Positions 18,454 through 26,876 of a stretch of 64,000 bases of DNA are shown one piece after another (the first letter of the stretch is position 1; each line of letters starts with the position of its first letter). The stretch is from NCBI GenBank assembly GCA_963807735.1, contig CAWEDI010000024.1:372001-436000 (forward strand), in the 5' to 3' direction. The notes beneath the pieces are model-generated. The model searched no databases, was not told the origin of the DNA, and was given only the letters and a program-made list of their open reading frames with translations. This DNA is from Roseiarcus sp963807735. Lineage in GTDB: Bacteria > Pseudomonadota > Alphaproteobacteria > Rhizobiales > Beijerinckiaceae. The position numbers were made by a program, and so were the translations under genes.

Positions 18454-18546
18454 GGAGCTCTCTCCCGCTCTGGCCTATTCGCCGGGCCTGAGCTTCGTCT
18501 ATGTGCGCCGTTAGCGCGCGCGAAACAAGCGCAGGCGCCGTCCTGT

Positions 18547-18963
18547 TCAACGCGAAGTTTTCACGACGCTGCTGCGGGCGAAGTGCTCGACAGCGCCGTC
18601 CAGCTGGACCCAACGATGTTTCGATTGCTCGAAAATCGATCTCCCGGGGCCGGGATAGTCCGGGTCCGCCAGCGCGCCAACGGCGACGCCGATGAACCCG
18701 GGCAGGTTGTCGGCTTTCCAATACACAGACGACCCGCAGGTTGGGCAGAAAGAGGCGTGAACCTTCCCGCCGCTTTCCGCTGTGCGGGTATAGGTTTTTG
18801 CCGCACCCGCAATCGCGACGGCGTCCGCGGGATAGAACGCTCCCACGCCGAAGGGCGCGCCGGTTCGACGCTGGCAGTCGAGACAATGGCAGGCGATGAC
18901 CAATTTAGAGGGCGCCGAAATCGTCAGGGTGAGAGCGCCGCAACAACATCGGGCTTCAGCCAT
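18547..18963 (-). CDS. GFA family protein (glutathione-dependent formaldehyde-activating-like)
   Basis: 138 aa. The zinc-binding pattern of the family is complete: RCCCGALTL at the start, CHCLDCQRRTGAPFG (about residues 26-40), and FCPTCGSSVYWKAD (about 72-85). GFA proteins bind zinc through these Cys pairs; the founding member was described as forming S-hydroxymethylglutathione, but most homologues have no tested activity. Its start is one base from the stop of the RluA-type gene upstream on the same strand, so the two are co-transcribed. Confidence 0.9.
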   Translation of the reverse strand: MAEARCCCGALTLTISAPSKLVIACHCLDCQRRTGAPFGVGAFYPADAVAIAGAAKTYTRTAESGGKVHASFCPTCGSSVYWKADNLPGFIGVAVGALADPDYPGPGRSIFEQSKHRWVQLDGAVEHFARSSVVKTSR

Positions 18964-18964
18964 T

Positions 18965-19663
18965 TCACAAGCCTCCGCGGTCGTAGCCGCACGCCGTCAG
19001 CGCTTCGGCCATGTGCGGCGGGACGGGCGCCTCGGCGACGATGGTCGGTTTGCCCTTGGCCAGCGGAATTTCGACGCGTCGCGCGTGTAGATGCAACGAC
19101 GGTCCGTCGAGCGCGCGGGCGCCGTAGATCGCATCGCCGAGGATCGGCCAGCCCTCGCTCGCCGCATGGACCCGCAACTGATGCGTGCGTCCGGTCAGCG
19201 GCGACATTTCGAGCCAGGTGATCGGCTTGCCGGCGAGAACGCCGCGGCCAAGCGTGCGCCACCGAGTCTGCGACGGCGCGCCGGCCGGTTCAACCTTCAT
19301 CCACCAGCCGCGCTGGGGATCGCGCCGGCCGAGCGGTTTATCGATGAGACCTTCGTCGGCTTCCGGGCCGCCCTCGACGATGGCCCAATAGGTCTTGGCG
19401 ATTCGTCCCTGCTTGAACAGCAGCCCGAGCTTCTCCAGCGCCTTGTGATGCCGGCCGAGCACGAGGCAGCCCGAGGTTTCGCGATCGAGTCGATGGGCGA
19501 GCGAAGGCTTGCGCGGCAAGCCGAACCGCAGCGCGTCGAAATCGTCTTCGAGGCTCGCGCCGCCCTTGGGGCCGCGATGCACCGCGATTCCGTGCGGCTT
19601 GTCGAGGACGAGGATGAGGCCGTCGCGATACAGGACGCGGGCGAGGATGGCTTCCGGGGTCAT
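18965..19663 (-). CDS. RluA-family pseudouridine synthase
   Basis: 232 aa. It contains the RluA catalytic motif HRLDRETSGCLVLG (about residues 57-70, nucleophilic Asp in HRLDRETSG). Further matches are DKPHGIAVH near residue 20, the conserved LTGRTHQLRVH block (about 156-166) and GDAIYGA. It isomerises specific uridines in rRNA or tRNA. There is no S4 RNA-binding domain, so this is a short member of the family. It leads the two-gene transcript with the GFA gene. The exact RNA target cannot be deduced. Confidence 0.92.
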   Translation of the reverse strand: MTPEAILARVLYRDGLILVLDKPHGIAVHRGPKGGASLEDDFDALRFGLPRKPSLAHRLDRETSGCLVLGRHHKALEKLGLLFKQGRIAKTYWAIVEGGPEADEGLIDKPLGRRDPQRGWWMKVEPAGAPSQTRWRTLGRGVLAGKPITWLEMSPLTGRTHQLRVHAASEGWPILGDAIYGARALDGPSLHLHARRVEIPLAKGKPTIVAEAPVPPHMAEALTACGYDRGGL

Positions 19664-19723
19664 GGCGCCTATATAGCGGTTCGGCGAGCGGCCGCTTTGC
19701 GGCCTGGGTGAGGCGGGGCGCGC

Positions 19724-21043
19724 GTGGACGAGAGGCCGGAAGACAAACCGAAGGTAGGGCTATTTCGTCGGCTGTTCGGTTTTGGCGAAACCGCCCCGGA
19801 GCCCGCGGCCCCGTCGTCGGTCTCTCCGGAGTCGTCGCCGGAGCATGAGCCGGTGCAGCGCGTGTTCGGCCAGGCCGAGGCGCCGCCCGCGGCCGAAGCG
19901 GCGTCGGAGCCGGCCGTCGCTCCGCCGTTTGCCGCGCAGTCGCCGCTACTGGCGCCAATCCCCGCGGCCGCGCCGTCCCACGGCTTCACCCCGGCCGACG
20001 CCACGCCCAACACTGAGACGGCCGCGTTTGAGGAGCCCGCGCGGCCCGGCGTGCTCGGCCGCTGGTTCGGCCGCGGCGAGGCCGCGCCGCCGCCGACGCC
20101 CGACGCCGAACCCGAGGCGCCGAAACGTAGCTGGCTGTCGCGCCTCACCTCGGGGCTCTCCCGCTCCTCCTCGACGATCACCCGCGGCATCGTCGATATT
20201 TTCACCAAGCGAAAGCTTGACGCGACTTCTCTCGACGACCTCGAAGACATCCTCCTTCAAGCCGACCTCGGGATCGGTCCCGCCACTCGCCTGCGCGAGG
20301 CGATCGGCAAGGGCCGCTACGAGAAAGGCATCGACGCCGACGAGGTGAAGCGGCTGCTCGCCGAGGAAGTCGAGCGCACGCTGGCGCCGGTGGCGAAGCC
20401 GCTCGCGCTCGACGGCCGGAAGCCGTTCGTAATCCTCGTCATCGGCGTCAACGGCTCCGGCAAGACGACGACGATCGGCAAGCTCGCGGCGAAATACGCC
20501 GCCGAAGGTCGCAAGGTGCTGCTGGCGGCGGGCGACACGTTCCGAGCCGCCGCGATCGAACAATTGCGCATCTGGGCGACGCGCGCCAAGGCCGAGATTG
20601 TCGCGCGCGAGCAGGGCGGCGACGCGGCCGGCCTCGCCTTCGACGCGCTGACGCGCGCCAAGGCGGACGGCGCCGACGTCCTGCTGATGGACACTGCCGG
20701 ACGGTTGCAAAACCGCGCCGAACTGATGAAGGAGCTGGAAAAGATCATCCGCGTGATGAAGAAGGTCGACCCGGAGGCGCCGCACGCGACGCTGCTGGTG
20801 CTCGATGCGACGGTCGGCCAGAACGCCCTGAGCCAGGTCGAGATTTTCGGGCGCATGGCGGGCGTGACCGGGCTCGTGATGACCAAACTGGACGGAACCG
20901 CGCGCGGCGGCATCCTCGTCGCCATCGCCGACAAGTTCAAACTGCCGGTGCATTTTATCGGCGTCGGCGAGCAGATGGAGGACCTGGAGCCGTTCGAGGC
21001 GCGCGATTTCGCGCGGGCGATCGCGGGGCTGGGGGAGGGGTGA
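19724..21043 (+). CDS. ftsY: Signal recognition particle receptor FtsY
   Basis: 439 aa from a GTG at 19724. Residues 1-130 form the acidic, Pro/Ala-rich A-region typical of alphaproteobacterial FtsY, with short basic/aromatic membrane-binding segments (LFRRLFGFG, LGRWFGRGE). The N-domain is followed by the SRP GTPase: GVNGSGKTTTIGKLA (G1), DTFRAAA, DTAGRLQNRAEL (G3) and TKLDGTARGG (G4). It docks ribosome-SRP complexes at the inner membrane for co-translational insertion. It is divergent from the RluA-type gene with a 60-base spacer and is a single-copy housekeeping gene. Confidence 0.97.
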   Translation: MDERPEDKPKVGLFRRLFGFGETAPEPAAPSSVSPESSPEHEPVQRVFGQAEAPPAAEAASEPAVAPPFAAQSPLLAPIPAAAPSHGFTPADATPNTETAAFEEPARPGVLGRWFGRGEAAPPPTPDAEPEAPKRSWLSRLTSGLSRSSSTITRGIVDIFTKRKLDATSLDDLEDILLQADLGIGPATRLREAIGKGRYEKGIDADEVKRLLAEEVERTLAPVAKPLALDGRKPFVILVIGVNGSGKTTTIGKLAAKYAAEGRKVLLAAGDTFRAAAIEQLRIWATRAKAEIVAREQGGDAAGLAFDALTRAKADGADVLLMDTAGRLQNRAELMKELEKIIRVMKKVDPEAPHATLLVLDATVGQNALSQVEIFGRMAGVTGLVMTKLDGTARGGILVAIADKFKLPVHFIGVGEQMEDLEPFEARDFARAIAGLGEG

Positions 21044-21077
21044 CGGCGACGCGGCCGCGAGACGGGAGTCTCCGACT

Positions 21078-21464
21078 ATGATGTTGGTTTTTCGAGCCTC
21101 GGGCTCAGATTTCGATCCACGCCAGTTTGCGGCCGATCATCAACTGGACCCCATCTCTTTTTGGGCAAAAGGCGAGCAGCGTCGCAGGGGAGCGGCGTCT
21201 GAGACCTCAGGCTTTCGCCTGTCGCTCCCCAACGCGGACACCAGCCAAGAGGTCCAGCAAATCGTCCGTTCTCTTCTGAAGGAGGGGCGGCGTTGGATTG
21301 AAGCGCTTAAAGCGGAGGGCTTGGACTGTGAGGTGGACGTCGGTCTGACGGTGGGAAGCGACGCGATCTTCGTTGCGTCCGTGACCTTCGATCCAAGCTT
21401 CCTGAACGAACTCGCCAGCAGCGGCGTGGGATTGGTTTGCAGCGCCTACCCCTGGAGCGATTAG
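21078..21464 (+). CDS. Hypothetical protein, DUF4279-like
   Basis: 128 aa, starting 34 bases after ftsY. The opening FRASGSDFDPRQFAADHQLD, a central EVQQIVRSLLKEGRRWIEAL helix and a late VTFDPSFLNELASSGVGLVC segment resemble DUF4279 proteins. Those are small alpha/beta proteins found singly in proteobacteria and sometimes next to toxin or defence genes. No catalytic residues can be named. The assignment rests on overall pattern only; it could instead be an unnamed orphan family. Confidence 0.55.
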   Translation: MMLVFRASGSDFDPRQFAADHQLDPISFWAKGEQRRRGAASETSGFRLSLPNADTSQEVQQIVRSLLKEGRRWIEALKAEGLDCEVDVGLTVGSDAIFVASVTFDPSFLNELASSGVGLVCSAYPWSD

Positions 21465-21479
21465 CCGCACTGGCAAGTA

Positions 21480-21905
21480 TCAGCCGTTGACGTCGGTCGC
21501 GGCGAAATCGTCGCCCTTGTAGAGCAGTTTTAGGCCAAGATGTTTCGCGGCCGCGTAAGAGAGACAATCGCCCATGTTGAGGCCCCAACGGCCGCGCCCG
21601 TAGCGTTCGCGCGCGGCGACGGCGTGAGGCAGCATTTCGGGGGTGAAGGGGACGATGGCGATCGGCAATATTGCGAGGATCGCGTCAAGCGCTTGATGGG
21701 CGATCGTCGGGGTTTGCAGTTTCCGCGCGGCGATGGCTAGGACGGCCTCGAAGACATTGAACGATGTCGTCTTGCAATCCGCCGATGAGATCGATTCCGC
21801 CAACCTTAGCCAGTCGCTTTCCTCAAGCGCGATGGCGACCAGCGCCGACGTTTCGACAAGCAGGCGGTCCGGTTGCGAGGATCGCGCAGGCGCGTCACCC
21901 TTCAT
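21480..21905 (-). CDS. vapC: VapC-type PIN-domain toxin
   Basis: 141 aa from the ATG at 21905, which overlaps the end of the antitoxin gene by 11 bases. The PIN fold is visible: the first strand LLVETSALVAIALEE (residues 15-29), FNVFEAVLAIAARK (Glu), NMGDCLSYAAAK (Asp) and LLYKGDDFAATDV (Asp). These acidic residues bind Mg2+ for RNA cleavage. The first acidic residue, nearly always Asp in VapC, is Glu here. The neighbouring VapB-like gene identifies this as a type II toxin-antitoxin pair. Confidence 0.88.
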   Translation of the reverse strand: MKGDAPARSSQPDRLLVETSALVAIALEESDWLRLAESISSADCKTTSFNVFEAVLAIAARKLQTPTIAHQALDAILAILPIAIVPFTPEMLPHAVAARERYGRGRWGLNMGDCLSYAAAKHLGLKLLYKGDDFAATDVNG

Positions 21906-22155
21906 CGCCACGCAATTCGTCTTCTCCCCACAAATCATCGTAGAATTTCTTGTCGAGCTTCACGCCCGAATCTGGCCAAGACCTGATCCTGGCGTGGATG
22001 TCGGCAAGACGCTCAGCAATCGGGAGCTTCCGTCGCTCTTGCCTGAGCGCCTCCTCGAACACGTCTCGAATGGTCTCGGTCAAGCCAGATTTGCGCAGAC
22101 GAGCGACCTCGCGCACAAACTCCACCGCCTTGGGATCTTTGATGTGGAGCGCCAT
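21895..22155 (-). CDS. vapB: VapB-type antitoxin (PSK_trans_fac / Rv0623 family)
   Basis: 86 aa from the ATG at 22155. The N-terminal strand-helix MALHIKDPKAVEFVREVARL and the following SGLTETIRDVFEEALRQER form the ribbon-helix-helix-like DNA-binding segment of Rv0623-type antitoxins. The acidic C-terminal tail (LDKKFYDDLWGEDEL) would wrap the toxin. The gene precedes and overlaps vapC, the standard order. Two GTGTAC palindromes lie just upstream and are the likely autoregulatory operator. Confidence 0.88.
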   Translation of the reverse strand: MALHIKDPKAVEFVREVARLRKSGLTETIRDVFEEALRQERRKLPIAERLADIHARIRSWPDSGVKLDKKFYDDLWGEDELRGDEG

Positions 22156-22166
22156 CCTAACCCCCG

Positions 22167-22196
22167 GTGTACACTCAATCCTCTGCAAGTGTACAT
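22167..22196. promoter_or_regulatory. Probable VapBC operator (paired GTGTACAC/GTGTACAT)
   Basis: An 8-base perfect palindrome GTGTACAC (22167-22174) and a near copy GTGTACAT (22189-22196) have centres 22 bases apart, two helical turns. They begin 12 bases upstream of the vapB start. Type II antitoxins usually bind paired palindromes like this to repress their own operon. Confidence 0.5.
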
Positions 22197-22278
22197 TCAC
22201 CCTACCGCCGCCGCAACCCTTGCGTCGTCCCCGTCCGCCGCCTAAATCCCGGCCTTCGCCCTCCCACGAGTCCCGCTC

Positions 22279-22839
22279 ATGTCCGCAGACCCCAGCTTCC
22301 CCGGCTGGCACGCCACAACCATCCTTATGGTCCGCAAGGGCGGGCGTACGGTGATCGGCGGCGACGGGCAGGTGAGCCTCGGACAGACCGTGCTCAAGGG
22401 CAACGCGCGCAAAGTGCGCCGGCTCGCCAAAGGCGACGTGATCGCCGGCTTCGCCGGCTCCACCGCCGACGCGCTGACGTTGTTCGAGCGGCTTGAGGGC
22501 AAGATCGAGCAGTACCCCGGCCAACTCGCGCGCGCCTGCGTCGAACTCGGCAAGGATTGGCGCATGGACCGATATTTGCGTCGGCTGGAGGCGATGTTGT
22601 TGGTGGCGGATAAGCAGATCGGCTTGGTGCTGAGCGGCTCCGGCGACGTGCTGGAGCCGGAGGGCGACGCGGACGGCGCGGCGACCGCGATCGGCTCGGG
22701 CGGCAATTATGCGCTGGCGGCGGCGCGGGCGTTGATGCCGATGGAGCTCGCCGCCGAGGAAATCGTGCGCCGGTCAATGAAGATCGCCGCCGACATCTGT
22801 GTCTACACCAACACCTCGCTCACCCTCGAAAGCCTATGA
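22279..22839 (+). CDS. hslV: ATP-dependent protease peptidase subunit HslV
   Basis: 186 aa. Matches HslV throughout: TTILMVRKGGRTVIGGDGQV, then KVRRLAKGDVIAGFAGSTAD, RLEGKIEQYPGQLARA and IGSGGNYALAAARAL. The N-terminal Thr nucleophile sits in WHATTIL at about residues 10-16, so a short propeptide is removed, as is common in alphaproteobacteria. It forms a double hexamer that degrades proteins unfolded by HslU. The stop overlaps the hslU ATG by four bases. Confidence 0.97.
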   Translation: MSADPSFPGWHATTILMVRKGGRTVIGGDGQVSLGQTVLKGNARKVRRLAKGDVIAGFAGSTADALTLFERLEGKIEQYPGQLARACVELGKDWRMDRYLRRLEAMLLVADKQIGLVLSGSGDVLEPEGDADGAATAIGSGGNYALAAARALMPMELAAEEIVRRSMKIAADICVYTNTSLTLESL

Positions 22840-24140
22840 CCGACCTTTCCCCGCGCGAGATCGTCTCCGAACTCGACCGCTACATCGTCGGTCAGCACAA
22901 GGCCAAGCGCGCCGTCGCCATCGCGCTGCGCAACCGCTGGCGGCGGCTGAAGCTGGTCTCGCCGATGCGCGAGGAGGTGATGCCGAAGAACATCCTGATG
23001 ATCGGCCCGACCGGCTGCGGCAAGACCGAGATCGCGCGCCGCCTCGCCAAGCTTGCCGGCGCGCCGTTCATCAAGGTCGAGGCGACCAAGTTCACCGAGG
23101 TCGGCTACGTCGGCCGTGATGTGGAGACGATCATACGCGACCTCGTCGAGGTCGGCGTTTCGCTGGTCAAAGCCCGCAAGCGCCGCGAGGTCGAGGCCCG
23201 CGCTGAACTGGGCGCGGAGGACCGGCTGCTCGACGCTTTGGTCGGCGCCAACGCCTCGCCGACGACGCGCGACGCGTTTCGCCGCAAGCTGCGCGCCGGC
23301 GAGCTTGAGGACAAAGAGGTCGAGATCGAACTGCCGCAGGGCCAGTCGGGCATGCCGATGTTCGAATTGCCGAACATGCCCGGCGCCACCGTCGGCGCGA
23401 TCAACCTCGGCGATCTGTTCGGCAAAAGCATGCAGCGCACCAAGCCGAAGCGCGTCGCCGTCGCCGAGGCGCGCGAGCCGCTGATCGGCGCCGAAGTCGA
23501 GAAAATGCTCGATCAGGACGCCGTCACCCGGGAGGCGATCGCCGAGGTGGAGAGCAACGGCATCGTGTTTCTCGATGAAATCGACAAGATTTGCGCCCGC
23601 GACGGCCGCGCCGGCGCTGACGTTTCGCGCGAGGGCGTGCAGCGCGACCTGTTGCCGCTGATCGAAGGCACGACGGTCTCGACCAAGCACGGCGCGGTCA
23701 AGACCGACCATATCCTGTTCATCGCCTCCGGCGCCTTCCATGTCGCCAAGCCGTCCGACCTGTTGCCGGAGTTGCAGGGGCGGCTGCCGATCCGCGTCGA
23801 GCTCGCCTCGCTCACCGAGGAGGATTTCCGCCGCATCCTGACCGAGACCGAGGCGAGCCTCATTAAGCAATATGTGGCGCTGTTGGAGGCGGAGGGGGTC
23901 AATCTCGCGTTCACCGACGATGCGATTTTGGCGATCGCCCGCATCGCGGCGAAGGTGAACGGGTCAGTCGAGAACATCGGCGCGCGCCGGTTGCAGACCG
24001 TGATGGAGCGGGTGCTCGACGAGGTGAGCTTCACCGCGCCGGACCGCGGCGGCGAGAAGATCGAGATCAGCGGCGCCTATGTCGACGAACACGTCGGCGA
24101 CCTCGCCGACAACGCCGATCTGAGCCGGTTTATACTGTAG
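22836..24140 (+). CDS. hslU: ATP-dependent protease ATPase subunit HslU
   Basis: 434 aa. ATPase motifs: GPTGCGKTEIARRLA (Walker A, about residues 56-70), IVFLDEIDK (Walker B), the sensor-2 region VENIGARRLQTVMERVLDE, and the C-terminal DLSRFIL tail that inserts into HslV. The intermediate I-domain lies between the Walker motifs (KRREVEARAELGAEDRLLDA and following). It unfolds substrates and feeds them to HslV. Translationally coupled to hslV and intact over the full length. Confidence 0.97.
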   Translation: MTDLSPREIVSELDRYIVGQHKAKRAVAIALRNRWRRLKLVSPMREEVMPKNILMIGPTGCGKTEIARRLAKLAGAPFIKVEATKFTEVGYVGRDVETIIRDLVEVGVSLVKARKRREVEARAELGAEDRLLDALVGANASPTTRDAFRRKLRAGELEDKEVEIELPQGQSGMPMFELPNMPGATVGAINLGDLFGKSMQRTKPKRVAVAEAREPLIGAEVEKMLDQDAVTREAIAEVESNGIVFLDEIDKICARDGRAGADVSREGVQRDLLPLIEGTTVSTKHGAVKTDHILFIASGAFHVAKPSDLLPELQGRLPIRVELASLTEEDFRRILTETEASLIKQYVALLEAEGVNLAFTDDAILAIARIAAKVNGSVENIGARRLQTVMERVLDEVSFTAPDRGGEKIEISGAYVDEHVGDLADNADLSRFIL

Positions 24141-24215
24141 CGGCGCTAGTCTAGGGCCGGCGCTTCCCGGCGATGAAGAGCGATCCGCTTTGCAACCCTC
24201 GCGACCGCACCTAGC

Positions 24216-24244
24216 TTGACAATTATGAATATACAATATAATAA
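24216..24244 (+). promoter_or_regulatory. Consensus-like sigma70 promoter at the start of an AT-rich island
   Basis: TTGACA (24216-24221) is followed by TATAAT (24237-24242) at 15 bases or TAATAA (24239-24244) at 17 bases, in an almost GC-free stretch. It lies about 60 bases before the methyltransferase start at 24303. It is much closer to the enterobacterial consensus than other promoters in the window. Confidence 0.55.
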
Positions 24245-24302
24245 AGATATTCCCGGCGACAATTCCCAAGTATAGTATTAAAATGTGAGGGGTGAAGGGT
24301 CG

Positions 24303-25379
24303 ATGTCGTTGAATTATCAGGAGTTATACTACAGCTATAAACAAATCGCATTTGCCAAGGGATATTGGACGTGTAGAGTACATTTAGTCGACGACAAGAA
24401 AATTGAATTCAATTTCCAGGTAATTCCCGCTTATTGTCAGTCAAGCGCGATAGAGTTGTTCGTAAATGGCACGAAAATTGAATTCGAAAGACAAATTGAA
24501 TTAACTACTGCCCAGGCCAGTTATAGTAGGCGACTGCAAGTCGCCGGCGTGGACAGTGTCATCTTTGGTAAGTTCGCGATCCCCCGAGACACGGGCCGTT
24601 GCGTGATCGACGTCGTGGATCAATACGTCAAGAAGAGCGTCGGCAACGCTCTCACCATCAACACCGCGATTTTCAACGACGACGAACATGTCGACGCCGC
24701 GCTGAGGGGGCGCAGCAATCGGGCCGATCTGCCGAATTTCTTCCTAACCGGCTACGAAGACTACACCAAGTTGGCGGGCCTTATCGAGACGACGCTTGGT
24801 CACGCATCCCGGCCGCGGGCCGTGCTCGACTGGGGGGTCGGAAGCGGCCGCGTTTCGCGATACTTGAAGGGCGATGATCGGTTCAGCGCCTACGGCTGTG
24901 ACATCGACCCGGTGAACATGTCCTCGCTGCACGAGCGCGGGTTCGACGCCTCCCGGTTCAAACAGATGGCGCCCGGCGGTCCGATTCCTTTCCCTGATCA
25001 AAGCTTTGATTTCTGCTTCGGCCTCTCGGTAGTCACCCATCTCACCGAGGAACTGCAAGACTTCTATCTGGCGGAGGTCGTCAGGGTGCTGAAGCCCGGC
25101 GGCGCCGCCTTATTCTCGATCCACGGGCCGATGCATTTCTTCTCGCAGATCAACGACGGAAGACTGTTCGCCGACCTGGTGAACAAGGGAATCGTTGTGG
25201 TTAGCGATAGCCCCGTATTGGATAAGGGTTTTCCGGAGGCGAAGGAAAAAAGGCTATATGTGAACACCTTGCATTCTTACGCCTATGTTCTTCGCCATTG
25301 GGCCAAATTCTTTAAATACGTGGGCATAACAGACGCTTTGTCTATCACATTGCACGACTATGTACTATGCAGAACCTAG
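24303..25379 (+). CDS. Class I SAM-dependent methyltransferase with N-terminal beta domain
   Basis: 358 aa from the ATG at 24303 with a GAAGGG site; a GTG at 24285 is an alternative. Residues 1-150 are strand-rich, with no recognised domain. The methyltransferase follows: motif I VLDWGVGSGRVSRYL (about residues 172-186), the acidic loop DIDPVNMSSL, IPFPDQSFDFCFGLSVVTHL and VVRVLKPGGAALFSIHG. Both ends of the gene are AT-rich with codons rare in this genome (ATA, TTA, AGA), while the middle is GC-rich, suggesting mosaic ancestry. It heads the island containing the second GSCFA cassette; a role in modifying a surface glycan or acyl-glycan is inferred only from that context. Confidence 0.85.
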   Translation: MSLNYQELYYSYKQIAFAKGYWTCRVHLVDDKKIEFNFQVIPAYCQSSAIELFVNGTKIEFERQIELTTAQASYSRRLQVAGVDSVIFGKFAIPRDTGRCVIDVVDQYVKKSVGNALTINTAIFNDDEHVDAALRGRSNRADLPNFFLTGYEDYTKLAGLIETTLGHASRPRAVLDWGVGSGRVSRYLKGDDRFSAYGCDIDPVNMSSLHERGFDASRFKQMAPGGPIPFPDQSFDFCFGLSVVTHLTEELQDFYLAEVVRVLKPGGAALFSIHGPMHFFSQINDGRLFADLVNKGIVVVSDSPVLDKGFPEAKEKRLYVNTLHSYAYVLRHWAKFFKYVGITDALSITLHDYVLCRT

Positions 25380-25515
25380 AGCGCATTCTGGGTATGTGCA
25401 GCCCGGAGCGGGGAAGCGCGCCGTGCGGGCGTGCGAATGAACCGCTCCGTGTCATGCGCGAGGTTCCAGGCTCCGTCGCGGATCAAACGCCCGAGATCGT
25501 AAGGAACCGGTTAGC

Positions 25516-25543
25516 TTGCCACAATTTGGGATTAATGTATACG
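25516..25543 (+). promoter_or_regulatory. Possible promoter for the small ORF and GSCFA copy 2
   Basis: TTGCCA (25516-25521) and TATACG (25538-25543) are separated by 16 bases, 77 bases upstream of the small ORF at 25621. They lie in a 241-base gap after the methyltransferase where no gene is visible. Confidence 0.3.
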
Positions 25544-25620
25544 TGTGCAACGCACTATTGCGCGCTTGGTCTAGGGGTTAAAGCGCTGAGTGCTATAGCT
25601 AATTTGTCATGCGAGGCGTG

Positions 25621-25788
25621 ATGTTAGCAACAACAATAACTCTTGTTGCGACGGCGACGGATTTTTTACTTGCGATTACTTCCTGCTGTATAGATAAGAC
25701 CTTTGCAATTCTATCGCGGCTTGATTTCGCAATCGAGCAGGACAATTATATGTCTAACCCGAGCAAAGTGATGAGGCGCACGCCGTGA
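25621..25788 (+). CDS. Small ORF (55 aa), translationally coupled to GSCFA copy 2
   Basis: An ATG at 25621 follows GCGAGGCGTG, a reasonable ribosome site, and runs 55 codons to a TGA that overlaps the GTG start of the GSCFA gene (GTGA). The product begins MLATTITLVATATDFLLAIT, a hydrophobic stretch that could be a membrane helix or signal, then SCCIDKTFAILSRLDFAIEQ and a basic tail. No family is recognised. The four-base overlap is the same coupling seen between GSCFA copy 2 and its SGNH partner, which argues for a real gene. It could also be a translated leader that tunes GSCFA expression. Confidence 0.4.
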   Translation: MLATTITLVATATDFLLAITSCCIDKTFAILSRLDFAIEQDNYMSNPSKVMRRTP

Positions 25789-26876
25789 ACCCATACACCG
25801 AACTACCCTCACGCGCATTTTGGCGACCCGCTGTAGCTGATATTAGCCCGACAGACATTTGTGATATGTGGCGGCCCAAGTTCACTTTCACGAAAAGTGA
25901 TCCGGTCGCTACGCTCGGTTCGTGTTTCGCGCAACACATCAGCCGCGCTCTGACGACGGCGGGGTTTAATTGGCTTAATGCTGAGCCGGCGCCGCCAAAA
26001 CTGTCTCCAGAATTGCAGATGAAGTTCGGTTTCGGCGTCTTCTCTGCGCGCGTTGGCAACATTTATACGGTCGCATTGCTCAAGCAATGGACGGAATGGG
26101 CTTTCGGGCTATCTTCGCCGCCTGACGAAATTTGGCGGCAGGGAAATAGTTTTTATGACCCTTTTCGCCCAAATATCGAACCTGAGGCGTTTTTGTCAGA
26201 AGACGAGGTTGTAGCAACTAGAGCGTATACGATTCGTGCACTAAGGTATATGTTTGCTTCTTGCAAGGTGTTTGTATTCACTTTAGGGTTGACTGAGGCT
26301 TGGGTAAACTCCGAAGGAGGCTATGTTTATCCGATTTGTCCGGGCACAATTGCGGGCGAGTTCGCGCCCAACCTGCATAAATTCAAGAACTACACTTATC
26401 CTGAAATATACAATGATTTTTGTTCGTTTTTGGAAATTGTTAAAGCCATCAATCCTAGCATTAAGATTATCTTGACGGTGTCGCCAGTCCCCTTGACGGC
26501 TACGGCGAGCGGTAATCACGTGCTCGTCGCGACGACGCAATCTAAGTCTATTTTACGCGCCGCCGCGGCCGCTTTGGAGGCAGAATTCGATAACGTCGAA
26601 TATTTTCCTTCCTATGAAATTATAAGTTCATTTCCATTTAAAGGAATGTATTACGAGAAAAACATGAGATCGATAAAAAAGGAGGGTGTTGCAAATGTCA
26701 TGAGATTGTTCTTCGAAGGGCTGTCTGGAGGAAGGAACGAAAGTGGGTTAGCTGTCGCCGAGGTGTTACAGGACGAGCCGCCCGGCGCGTCGCAAATTTC
26801 TCCCGTGGAAGATAGCATTCCAGTTGACGTCGTTTGCGAAGAGATGATGCTGGATCAATTCCGGGGAAAGCCATGA
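25785..26876 (+). CDS. GSCFA domain protein (copy 2, AT-rich)
   Basis: 363 aa from GTG 25785. The GSCFA motif is TLGSCFAQHISRAL (about residues 44-57), followed by FGFGVFSARVGNIYTVALLK, FYDPFRPNIEP, FTLGLTEAW, KIILTVSPVPL and YFPSYEII. It aligns with copy 1 (6055-7140) over its whole length with no large gaps, including the C-terminal V-x-C-[DE]-E-x-x-LD motif. Codon use is markedly AT-richer than copy 1, so the two are probably not a recent duplication. It overlaps the small ORF before it and the SGNH gene after it by four bases each. Likely SGNH-superfamily glycan or acyl-ester enzyme; reaction unknown. Confidence 0.88.
   Translation: MNPYTELPSRAFWRPAVADISPTDICDMWRPKFTFTKSDPVATLGSCFAQHISRALTTAGFNWLNAEPAPPKLSPELQMKFGFGVFSARVGNIYTVALLKQWTEWAFGLSSPPDEIWRQGNSFYDPFRPNIEPEAFLSEDEVVATRAYTIRALRYMFASCKVFVFTLGLTEAWVNSEGGYVYPICPGTIAGEFAPNLHKFKNYTYPEIYNDFCSFLEIVKAINPSIKIILTVSPVPLTATASGNHVLVATTQSKSILRAAAAALEAEFDNVEYFPSYEIISSFPFKGMYYEKNMRSIKKEGVANVMRLFFEGLSGGRNESGLAVAEVLQDEPPGASQISPVEDSIPVDVVCEEMMLDQFRGKP

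Noticed and set aside
25380..25620. A coding region between the methyltransferase and the small ORF
   Set aside because: An open stretch starting at 25367 overlaps the methyltransferase end, has no ribosome site and no recognisable pattern; only a weak promoter candidate is left.
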